From NCBI GenBank assembly GCA_030998015.1, contig JARWMV010000062.1, positions 1-64,000 on the forward strand: a stretch of DNA of 64,000 bases, in the 5' to 3' direction. Positions within the stretch are counted from its first letter, which is position 1, and each line of letters begins with the position of its first letter. Shown in pieces: positions 21,480 to 31,504 of this stretch. The position numbers were made by a program, and so were the translations under genes. The DNA comes from Ceratorhiza oryzae-sativae (Eukaryota; Basidiomycota; Agaricomycetes; Cantharellales; Ceratobasidiaceae). The notes under the pieces were generated by a model. The model ran no database searches. It saw only the letters and a list, made by a program, of their open reading frames with translations, and was not told where the DNA came from.

Positions 21480-22870
21480 GCAACATGGTGTTCGATTCTA
21501 GCATGCTCTGATAGGAGCTTGTGCCAGGCAGAGCCTTCAATGTATAGTTGTTTATCAAACTCCTACTCGAGCCCAATACTCCATCACGACAGCGTATGAC
21601 TTTGCCCTGAATAGAGCTTCAGTCAGGCAGAGCCAAATCTGCACTGCCTTAATCCATTAGTGCAGCCAGAGAGCTTAGGCTTGGCAGAGCCAAGTATCGC
21701 CTTGACCTAGCCATGCGCGTTGAGGGTTTTTGACCATCTCACATGGCTTGACCTTGCTCTGGGAGGAGCTTCAGTCTGGCAGAGCCGCCACAAGAGGCCT
21801 GGGCCACTCAGCACAAGGTTTGATTGGCCTGCTCTGATAAAGCTTACACCTAGCAGAACCTGTGAGCAGGATGACTAGAGTCAAACTCCCAGACCTCAAT
21901 CAATAACCTTGCATCACCTGTCAGAGCTACAACCTGAACAGTAACGTCAAACACCTAAGTGGTGATGACAAGCCTATGGGCAGCGATGCCGGAGGCTTTA
22001 CTGACAACGTCTAAGGTGGGACGTGCAGTGAGGGTGCAATAAGATGCAAGGAGCTAGGGTAGCAAGTGCACTTATCCTCAAGAGGACTGGGCAGGGACTA
22101 TGGACTGGTAAGTCACACAGGTAGTAGAGGGGATACGACAGGAGGTCGAGTTCTGAGGCTTAAGGCTCTCAGACTCTCCCTTATATATTCATGGCCGAGG
22201 CAGTACAAATCAAATACCAGGACCAATAAGAAGCTAACAGTGCCACGTCACTACAGAACATTCTGGTAACACCAAACATTGAGTCAACAACAACAAGGTC
22301 ACGTGACATGAAGGTAAATAAACCGCATATATCTGAATAAACAGGACTTGTCCAAAACACTGTAAAAAGGAAGTTATAAAATATAGAAAATTCATAATAA
22401 AATCGTGCTCATGGTCTAGGCCATGACATCACCCATCTGTGCTCTGCGTAGAGCTTGAGATTGGCAGAGCTGGCAACGTAAGACCTGGACACACGTAGTG
22501 CAAGTCAAAATCCTTGAAAGTCCAATGATCCCATCGTGCGTCGTTCAGGCTTGCTCTGAGAAGTGCTTCAACCAGGCAGAGCCAACGTCAACACATCCCA
22601 TCACACGCAGACATAATCGGCATGCTCTGAATGAGCTTGTGCCAGGCAGAGCCAAATGTCACGCGAAGACCAGCCGCATTTCACCAATTGCAAAAGATCA
22701 ACCAAACATGGTTGGACCTTGCTCTGAAAAGAGCTTTGGTCCAGCAGAGCCAACAACTGGGGTTCAATCAATTAGATTCAGCGAACGTTCTGGGTGTCAA
22801 TAACGTTGGTGGAAAGCACTGCTACAACCTTGCTCTGAGAGGAGCTTTGGTTTGGCAGAGCCCAATATAG
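21480..22870. repeat. Array of about ten GCTCTG...CAGAGCC hairpin units, split by a solo LTR
   Basis: Units of the form GCTCTGAnAGGAGCTT-x(8-10)-GGCAGAGCC lie at about 21505, 21604, 21665, 21754, 21831, 22441, 22552, 22624, 22721 and 22832. Spacing is about 60-110 bp once the 510-bp LTR insertion (21919-22428) is removed. Each can fold: outer stem GGCTCTG/CAGAGCC, with an inner AGCTT-containing loop. The sequence between units is poorly conserved, so the hairpin itself is the conserved part. The first unit retains the same core (GCATGCTCTGATAGGAGCTT) as the eighth. Confidence 0.7.
21919..22428 (-). repeat. Solo LTR (family 3) inside the hairpin array
   Basis: 510 bp. On minus it starts TGTCATGGCC and ends GCTCTGACA, with a perfect 5-bp duplication TCACC at 21914-21918 and 22429-22433. 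It is the same family as the chromovirus 3' LTR at 15689-17525 and inverted relative to it. Confidence 0.93.
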
Positions 22871-24107
22871 CTTCAGGACCGGGTAGGAAAGACAATGAAA
22901 CAAGGCGTTTATGTCTCCAGGGGAAAGTAACAATTGTGTTATTGGGGGGCAAATGGTGACACAGATGGCAAAATAGCCAGCTAGCAAAGTTGTGGTTGAT
23001 GCAGGGAAGAAAACAACATTGGTCACATGATATACCTGTGATCTGCCTCTGATGTCAACATCTGGCATGCATGTGATGCACCCTTTTTCTTTTTCTTTTT
23101 TTGCATACAGGCATGTGACGCACGTGGTGGGAATGTTGTAAGTCCCATTGGGAAATATAAAGTCATCCACCAGCTAACAAAGCAATAGTCACTACCGAGG
23201 CGCCAAAAAAAAAGTATACATTTCCCATTCAGTTTTTGAATACCGTATATATTAGCCAAGGTGCACAATGCGTGATATTTTCTATATATTATTACTAGTT
23301 CTCTAATCACACCCTTATACGATGTTTACTATTATGCTCTTTGTCGAGGACGTATCCATGACTCCAACATACAACATTAAGTGCCTGACAACGTCTTAGC
23401 CCAACAGTAGTCAGGAATCGACATAAAATCATGGACAAAAATGGCACTTGAAGTGCCCCATACTTATTTATCCGTCAAGAGATGTTCAACTTGGCAAGTC
23501 CACGTGGTAGATGCAAACTGAAGTTTGGCCATGGAAAGAGAAACAGTCCCTATTCACACACTCATGTATCTCAATGGTGTTTAGGAGCCGATCCTCTGAC
23601 CGTCTGGCAAATTTGGGTGGGTTATGCCAACGCTAGTTGCCGAAATGGACCTGAAGTCACATGACAACCTGGGTCAAAAGTCACATGACTGTAATGCGTT
23701 GTCGTCAGCCCCTAACTCCCCCAGTTCATCTCATCACCAATCCATTAAAAGAAATGTACCGAAGCACAAAAAATTCCAGCACACTCGCTATGATGAATGC
23801 CAAGACTCATCCAAGCCACTTTCAGCAGGTGTTGAACAGGATAGCTCGTACAACAAGGATGATTGTCCTAGGTGGGGAGTCTCCAGGCCATGGACTACCA
23901 GTACGTCAGAGGTTCTATCTCAACTTTGTCATACTTGATATCCTGGAGTAGGGTCTTGATGAATCAGTCGACGTGCTCTATGGGGAGCAAGAGTCCAGAT
24001 GCATGGCTATGCGTACACTGATGCAGGAGCTTAAGCCTACAAGGCAGTCACCGGCTGAGAACCACAATCCTTTTGTGATCACAAGCTTCAACAAAGTCAT
24101 GACCAAG
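22871..24107. other. No recognisable gene
   Basis: Short open frames only. A coding-like scrap (ESRCMAMRTLMQELKPTR, near 23993-24050) ends at the LTR that starts at 24108, but I cannot assign it. A (CTTTTT)n-like pyrimidine patch lies near 23083-23102. Confidence 0.4.
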
Positions 24108-25417
24108 TGTTATGGATCACTAACATTTTCTATTATTTTAGTCTGCTCTGCCAACCTCAAGTGAAGCCTCTGTAATTAAATTGTGAAATACTCGAATTTG
24201 TATGCGCTCTGAATTGTACTATTTTCTGTTCCATTAAATAGTACAAATTTCCCGCTCTCCAACGCATATTTTATTAAGTTTTTACGATAAGATCTCAGAG
24301 AGATACAGAGGTTGCGATATTTCCTCTTATCAGGAGATATTGATTACAACATTGCACCGCTCATATCTCGGCAACCGCTTATGCTATCAGAGCTATCTTG
24401 TGCTCTATCGATAGCTAATCTTCGGCAGTATCTGCTGCCCGAAGATCGTCGCGATCCACCGGATCCTCGCGCCGGAATGGCCCGAAGATCATTAGAATCT
24501 TACTGGACCATCAATCAAGATCTAATGACTCCAGTGAGTCAGGAGAGCTTCCCAAATTGATCCAGAAGCTTCTCTGACTCACTTTATGACTCACTGAGAT
24601 GTAGCCTCCATTCATTACATGTATATACTATGATAATATGATCTACAGGCCAATAGCAGGTCTCAGATGCATCAATGCCTTCGATCCACACCCTGTCTTT
24701 ACTCTTTTATCCTATACTGGGCTAGGGTGTACCCCAAGTATAGCAGTACCCTCTTTTGATGATCGCACTGGCATGCATGTATCTATTTGGTTCTGGAATG
24801 CCCTCCTCAGGGTATAAAAGGACCTCCTCTGAGGCCCTTCCAGACCACCTTCACTCCTCTACTCAACCCAGACCGGTTATTGGTTTCCTTTTTCTCTTTC
24901 TATTTCTCTTGTCTGTGTGTGATTTCTTATATAACTAGTACTGAGGAATAAAGTACCATATTAGTTATATACTGTCTGATTCATTGTATCTTATATACAG
25001 AGATATATAAGGATACAATATTGCCTGATTGAGCGTGACATTAAGTACCAGCTATTAGAGGAAATCTAAGTACCTGTAGCTGAGGAAGTACATGCATTAG
25101 GCAGCCCACCATCTCTCCTATAAGCCATCACTTAAGCCTAGTATTAAGATTAGTATCAGTTAGTCCAAGTGACTAGGGCTGAACTACATTTAAGATATCT
25201 AAGGGAACCTGACCATAGTAGTCTTGCTCTTTATACCTATAAATTAGTCAGTTTACACTGTGAAAGATTAAGACTACCTTGAGTGTTACTTGATTGCATT
25301 GCAACTACTTTGAGCCTTCTTACTCTAGTCTAAGAAGTATTGAGTATGATAAGTGTATACTAACATATCTATATTTGCTTAAGCTCTAGATATTCAAGTG
25401 TACCCTGACCTGTAACA
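24108..25417 (+). repeat. LTR (family 4, 1310 bp), probably solo, without target duplication
   Basis: Starts TGTTATGGATCAC and ends CCTGTAACA. TATAAAAGG at about 24813 and AATAAA at about 24947 give plus sense. It is nearly identical to the inverted copy at 15698-17007. Flanks CCAAG and GCTTC do not match, unlike the other solo LTRs here. The right flank is in a PHD-finger gene relic; the left flank does not continue it. Confidence 0.88.
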
Positions 25418-26162
25418 GCTTCCTTCATGAGATGGCAAACCTGAAATCGACACTGCTCCAAAAACTGGTCTTCCAACATGGAATAGGATTCTTGGTTCCC
25501 ATGTTTTGACACCCACCACCAGCTTCCTCCGGGATGACTCTCGGTTACAAATATTATTGCCAGATGGTAGCTAGAGTCCTTGTATAGTCTGTTACAACCA
25601 GATGGTGTCAACTGGCTAGTAGATACCTACTGTGATTTGACTCACTGGTCTTTAAGGTGCTTCTTGTCCAGCTCAGTAAGCCCATGATGCAGCAGGCTAC
25701 AGGAAACCACTACGTTCATCTGAAATACGCTCAGAAGCGCATCAATTTGTTTACATAATGCTTGCGCCGTCTCAGTGAGAGAACGAAGGTGAAATATCAC
25801 GATCATTACCCCTTCTGGGGTGCCAAGACACAAGGTCATTCTTGCTCTGCAGTTGATGACATACTACTCAGAAGCTCAGTACAAAACCTCTGGTCGACAT
25901 TGCCACCTACCAGAGCACTACTAGCCTGCACCACCGCCAAGCATTCTGGGCACAGCCAAGCCTGCTCCTCTATGTCTGAAAACCCACTTGGAATTGTTAC
26001 ACAAGCCCGACCGGTGCTATTGTCTTGGGGTTGGCTTGGATTGTCATAGCAGAAGCATTGTTCACATATGTTGCAAACAATGACCATACCTCCGTCCTCA
26101 CAGATATAACAGTGCTGGATTTCACGTTGAGAAAAGGTTGATTTTGAAGACATTTTGCTCAC
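25418..26162 (-). pseudogene. PHD-finger protein gene relic, truncated by the LTR
   Basis: From 26162 on the minus strand: a PHD-like zinc finger (CYICEDGG, CNICEQCFCYDN, then CPECLA; residues about 18-80), followed by ELLSSMSSTAEQE. After a frame change comes a helical block (VMIVIFHLRSLTETAQALC, 25839-25642) and then a block with SHPGGSWWWVSKHG (25611 to the LTR). The three blocks overlap or abut in different frames, and short introns or frameshifts are possible. PHD fingers read histone tails; related genes occur in many copies in Agaricomycetes near transposons. The 3' end is lost at the LTR. Confidence 0.45.
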
Positions 26163-27044
26163 TAGAGGTTTTCATGTTTGGATTAGTTGGTAGCAGTAAC
26201 AGAATGCAAAAAATTAGCTATCTACCCTGTGCTTGCTCCTCCGTTTTGCCTTCCATGCTGGGAACGTGTGCCAGAGTTTAATGGCAAAAAGAAACCAGGG
26301 TGAACATGGCCAAGTCACGTGGGCGTGTGTCGATATTGCCAAGGTCAGAGCGCCGTTTGGTTGCATTTTCTGACTTCTGGAGATTGGACAGTTCAGCTAA
26401 GTGGCCTATGCAGCAAAGTAAGTCTCAGAAATAGCTCTTATATTAAAAGAGCTCATCGCGGAGCCCACCATCAAACATTTGACGCTTGATAGCACAAGGC
26501 ACCACATTTTCTCAATAGCATTTGTCCATTAAGCCCTGCTTTTAAACTCCAATTATTCGCTCCCTTAACCACTACGTCACCATGTATAGTTCTATGAAAA
26601 TCCATGGACTGCGTTTCAACAACGTCATATGGCAGGCTATGTAGAATAGATATATACAAATATATAAATATATATCGAATGTACAGAATGAACTGGCAAT
26701 CGCATGACTCATGTACTATGAATCTTGTACTTACTGTAACATTCTACAATGTACTAGAACACCTCTTTTTCATGTATACAAGGAGCTCTGTTTCTCTCTG
26801 TAGGTAGTCATCCGCACACTTCAATATAATATAGTTTTACTTGTCTTAAGCACACTGCACTACACGCATATAGCATGATATATACATATGTAAGTAGTAT
26901 AGATATCAACAGGCTAGAAAAGGTTTTTGGATTGTAGCGCCTTGCAATTCCAGTGCAACAGTAGTTGAAATATAGCATTGATATTTGATTGACATGAAGA
27001 CAAATATAGATAGAAATATACAGTACAATGATCAATGCTTTGTC
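26163..27044. other. No recognisable gene
   Basis: AT-rich, with TATATA-rich stretches near 26650-26680 and 26870-26900. Nothing with domain-like features was seen on either strand. Confidence 0.4.
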
Positions 27045-28054
27045 TTACTGCCTGCCTGTTATGCTCTGCTTGCTAGTATTGATTTGTGATCCTGCCACTG
27101 GTCTCCTAATGTGCGCCTGGGAGCTGTGGTTCAGAAGCTCATCCTCCAACAGCGGACCACCTATCATAGTGACAACATGCCCGGTGCCAGTCGTCGGAGC
27201 AGGAGTAGGAGCGGGCATTGGGACAGAAGGCGGTAGTGGGATGGGTGCAAGATCCTGTTGCGTTGAACGGTTGGGGGAGCTTTTGGAGGATATGGGTGGC
27301 ACGGGATGGGTGGAACAGGAGAGAATTTGAAATCAAGACAGAGAGGGAGCCAGCGGTGCTTGCGCTATAGTGAGACCTGTGGGAGCGGTCGACGCTGTGG
27401 CCAGCAACGAAACAAGTTTGCCACATGCAGGCTCTGGCTTCCTGAGCCTGGTCTCTACTTATTCATCATTCAGTAATGGTACTTCGTGTGGGTGAATCTC
27501 ATTGTATTTACTGATAGACATCGCTCTAACATGGTCTACAAGGGTCGTGGCCTGCCCAGACTCCTGATTAGCTTGATGCGCACCTATTCCAGCTGAATTG
27601 ATCACTCATGAGTTGAAACCAAGAAATGACAACTTTCAAACAGTCCGCTCACTATTAAAAGCACCCTGGTAGTCCATCATGCCTTGTCCCATGCCTCCTA
27701 CTGCACTCTCCACCATGACTTGTGAACCTCTGCTCGAAGGGTCTTGAGACGATCCCAGCTTCTGCACCAATTCCATTGATCGTCAAGTTACAAGTAGAAA
27801 ACGAACTGTAAAATGATCGACTCACCTCTTGAACATCCTTGCCTGACAATACGCAAGCAGGAGATGAAAGCTGGTCATCTGACCAGAGACCAACCTTGCG
27901 TTGCGTGAGCGGATCTTGAACATCTGTCTGCAAGCTGAATCGGATTGGTTTGTCCAAGGGAGGGGGACTAGCCGGGTCTCGTTGGGTGAATGGGAAATTA
28001 ACTCCAGGTTGGGCTTTCTGGGGTTGCGGATGATTAAGGGGAGAATGGTTGAGG

Positions 28055-28733
28055 TGTTATGACCCGCCTAGCAGACATAACCTAACAACCGAATATTGTA
28101 CAGATTTATGGCATTTTTCCCGAAGCGGAACAAACCATAAACAAGGTCACGTGATCTCGGCGCTTACCTAACGATTAAGCGCCGGTGGTTACCCTGAACT
28201 CGCTCCAGCGTTTCTCTCCCATGTTACCTGGAGCGAGGAGTGAGTTGTCACGTGATCTCGGCGCTTATCCAGCGATTAAGCGCCGGTGGTTACCCTGAAC
28301 TCGCTCCAGCGTTTCTCTCCCATGTTACCTGGAGCGAGGAGCGAGTTGTCACGTGATCTCGGCGCTTATCCAGCGATTAAGCGCCGGGTGCTTAAGTCCA
28401 AAAAGTCACATGACCCTCGGACCTCGCACGGCTCTATAAGATTCGGAGCCGCACAAACTTAAGACAAACAATTACCTAACCCATAGTACTATACATAACC
28501 TACACCTACTGCGGAATGTGCTTAGATAATACGTCCGCAGCCACCGCAGCCACAGGTATATATAAGGAGGATAAAGCAAGACTGGACACCTCAGCTTGCT
28601 TTATCTCATCAACCACCATAGACCATAGCAAACACTGTAACTAGAACACTCAATACATACTGCATAGCACCAAAACCGTCAACGCAGCCACTACTTAAGT
28701 GCTCCACAAGGGAGCCTCCAGAGGGTCACGACA
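28055..28733 (+). repeat. Solo LTR (family 1, 679 bp) with target duplication TGAGG
   Basis: Starts TGTTATGACCC and ends GGGTCACGACA, with perfect 5-bp duplications TGAGG at 28050-28054 and 28734-28738. It is homologous to 1716-2270 but longer: a ~100-bp segment with GGTTACCCTGAACTCGCTCC and TCACGTGATCTCGGCGCTT is tandemly repeated about 2.5 times (28150-28385). CTATAAGA near 28433 is a likely TATA box. The variable repeat number between the two LTRs suggests an enhancer-like block. Confidence 0.93.
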
Positions 28734-30365
28734 TGAGGGGAGGCAACCAATTGGCGTCCTGAGTGGAGAAACCAGGCAAGTACCCAGGCTCTGCCTCCAT
28801 CTGTACCTGCTTAGTGGCCGCGCGCCTTTCCTCACTAGGAATTTGCTTTGGCGCCCTGGTAGTCAAGTCTGCCACTGATGCCACTGCCCGCACGCACTTT
28901 GTTAGAGGCTCTGGCACCTCACTCGGCAGCAGAGGCAGCTCCTTCGAGCTTCAACTATTTTGACCAACTGCAGAGGAAGATATCACTGTCCTCGTCAGCT
29001 GTTGATCGCTGTCGGACTCGGGATCTCCCCTTAAGATGATGGGCAAGCAGGCGGACACATGCTTCCATTTTTTGCTATTGGCTGCTGGGGACGAGTTTGA
29101 GGGGTCAGCGGCGGCAGGCTCAGAGGCAGACAGCTGACCTTTTGAGCTTCCAGCTTTGTCAGATGTCCGATTTTTAGCGTTCACTGGTTTGGCCAGCCAG
29201 TTCCGGTGGTGTCCAGTAGGGGGGGTAGGAGCTATAGCCTTGGCCTTCCCTTTACCCTTGGCCTTGTCAATGACAGCGCCTTGACCTGCATCATTGTTGA
29301 CATCCACGTTGTTACCTGCATCATCACCCGCATCACCACCAGCATCATCATCCCCGTTGCTATTTCCTGCACTACTGTTGTCACCTTTGTCAGTATGTCC
29401 ATTGCCATTGCCTTTGCCCTGGCTGTTGTCGTTGTTGTTGTTGTTGTCATCGTCCCCTTCGGTGTGATTGTCATGCTCTTTGCTGTCGCCCTCATCCGTG
29501 TCGACTGAAATCGACACGCCTTTCTCTGCAGCATAGTTGTTACAATCTTTCACAAACTTCTGCCATACCTTTTGGATGCCTTTCGTATTTCCTGGCACAG
29601 CGCCTCGCTTCCACCACCACTCAGGGGGCACCCAGAGTTGTTCGACCCACTTGAAGGCAGGTGATTTGACAGCTCCCAAGGCGCTAGTGGACCACATCTC
29701 CAACACTTGATCCCAGTCCGACTTATACAGAGCTGCCAGCTGAAGAAGAGCCCAACAGCATTTTGTCCCACCATAAATCCAAAGGCCTGGGACGTTGCTT
29801 GACACACAGAAGAGTATGGGACATTAGGAACAATTGCTTAGCACAATACTACATCTTGAGCTCACCTGTTACAATAATGAACACTGTACTCCTTGTGTAT
29901 ACCTTGGATGTTCTTGATGTGGATGAGCTTAAAGGCCACTTGTGTGCTCAGGATCTCCCACCATCCAGACCATAGGTGCCATTTTGTATCCTTGGTCAGA
30001 ATTGCCATAATCCCATAGACCTCAACGTTTTTGAGGAAGCTTTTGGTGCATTCCTCATAATTTGGGTGCCTGGCAGACCCTTTTGCGTCAACAAACATGA
30101 ACTCCATCAAAAGGCCGATATGTCCTCAAAATAAAAGAACCTCTTAATAATCTGCTTGGCATGATTTGCATGTCACTTACAATTATTCCTTGAGAGCTTC
30201 ATGGAACGTTCTTCTGGGAAGAGATAGTCCTCTTCTACAGGCTCCAATTCTCCATAGAGCGTCCTGAGCCTATTTTGTGGAAGTGGCATTGTTGGGGCCG
30301 GTAAGGTGGAGCGTGTCTGGTGTGTTTGATCAAAGTTGGTTGGACCAAACAACAAATGGAGACTC

Positions 30366-30379
30366 GAGTCACGTGACTC
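30366..30379. promoter_or_regulatory. 14-bp perfect palindrome with an E-box, near divergent gene starts
   Basis: GAGTCACGTGACTC is its own reverse complement and contains CACGTG, the binding core of bHLH factors. It lies between or within the start regions of the minus gene (starts at 30391 or 30291) and the plus gene at 30423. The element CACGTGA is frequent in this window, also inside repeats, so regulatory use is only inferred. Confidence 0.4.
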
Positions 30380-30422
30380 AGCCGCTCTCATATTCTTGCT
30401 TTCATCTTTTCCAGCAATTAGA

Positions 30423-31504
30423 ATGTCGGTTGACGATTCCTGCGTTATATATACCAAATTTTTTCCTGCTGAGGAGATTGAAGAACTGGGAGAGGAAGGT
30501 CTGGGTCATGAAGTGGGAGGTAAGTATTAGTTTGGCCGTCGAGAAAAATCAAGTTTCAACTGTGTGTTTGGGTGTGACAGGTTGTGTGCAAATCCTCACA
30601 AAGCTGGAGGCTAGGATATATGGAAAACCAGAAGCCATCCCCTTGTGTATGATTTGGCCTGAAGGTATGAGTGCGCCAGTCAATAAAGATGATTCACTTG
30701 AACTGGCAGATGGCAATATAGAGGACAGGGAGGAAGATGGAGGGGCTGGTCTGTCCCAGCGATTTGCTGGGCTTTCTCTTGTCGGCGTTGGGGCTTCACT
30801 GCAAGGTCAAGACAGGCTCAAAGCCATGTGTGGATGGCTTGACAACAGTTACGACTGGGTGTGGATAGAGATTCCTAAGGTACTATCGATTGAAACCCGA
30901 GAAGATCCTTGCTTCCATGGAGGGTAGGTCTCCTACTATCAGCGCATCCCTCAGTACATTTCACTAACTGATAACTGGTTGTAGAGCACCTTGCGTCTGG
31001 GTTACTATGCCAGTTGCCGAATATGCACTTATGGTGCTGGTATCATCATTCATTGACCAATGGGAAAGCACCCTAAGACTACTTGATTGTCCGCTATGCG
31101 ACAAATGGCCAAAAAAAGGAATGCATCCTACTTGGTGGCTGGACAAGTGTGCAGATTCCTGGCCTTATGATCAGTTGGTGCAAGACCGTTATGCACAGAT
31201 CCAAGCCACTGCTGACCCTCTGGCTTTGTTGGCGCAAAATCTATCCCTGCAACCAGCTCCAGCCCCTTCGGTCTGGTGCCGCCTTGGACTGAAGGGAGAT
31301 GTCCAGGTTCCGGGTAGACCGTTGCATAATCTGGGCCAGATGTCAGAATGGGTCTTGGCTCCAGATGCAGGGATACAAAGAGCAGCTAGGAACAGCAATG
31401 ACAAGGGAACAAGCAGCCACAGCAGCAGAAAGGGCAAAAATAAGAGATCCATCGCCGAACCAAAGGGGGGCTCCAGCTGTGATTCCAGGCCCCGTTTCAA
31501 GTAG
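30423..31504 (+). CDS. Hypothetical protein, three exons, about 319 residues
   Basis: Model: exons 30423-30519, 30581-30923 and 30985-31504. Introns are 61 and 61 nt with GTAAGT/CAG and GTAGGT/TAG ends, and phases agree. Exon 1 starts MSVDDSCVIYTKFFPAEE. Exon 2 holds KLEARIYGKPEAIPL and an acidic linker. Exon 3 carries CPLCDKWPKKGMHPTWWLDKC, a Cys/Trp-rich segment that might bind metal. The C-terminus is Ser/Lys-rich and basic, as in DNA- or RNA-associated proteins. No family is recognised. The clean splicing and long open frames support a real gene, perhaps one of a lineage-specific, repeat-linked family. It is divergent from the disrupted gene on its left. Confidence 0.6.

Larger units (their letters stand above)
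27045..30391 (-). pseudogene. Long hypothetical gene interrupted in frame by a solo LTR
   Basis: Read on minus, exons run from about 30391 (or an inner ATG at 30291, MPLPQNRLRTLYGEL) through 30110-29871 (CTKSFLKNVEVYGIMAILTK, WHLWSGWWEILSTQVAFKL), an intron of about 65 nt ending near 29808, a long exon 29807-28951 with an Asp/Asn/Gly low-complexity region (29480-29250), a block at 28917-28740, then the LTR (28055-28733), then 28054-27830, about 27790-27650, and a Pro-rich end stopping at 27045. The reading frame on the two sides of the LTR is the same once the LTR and one copy of the 5-bp duplication are set aside, so the LTR broke a real coding exon. No known domain. A TGA near 27335 may be a further break or lie in an intron. 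Splice sites are proposed, not verified. Confidence 0.55.

Noticed and set aside
21480..22870. CRISPR array
   Set aside because: Repeats are imperfect hairpins with irregular 60-110 bp spacing in a eukaryotic, intron-bearing context, with no cas genes.
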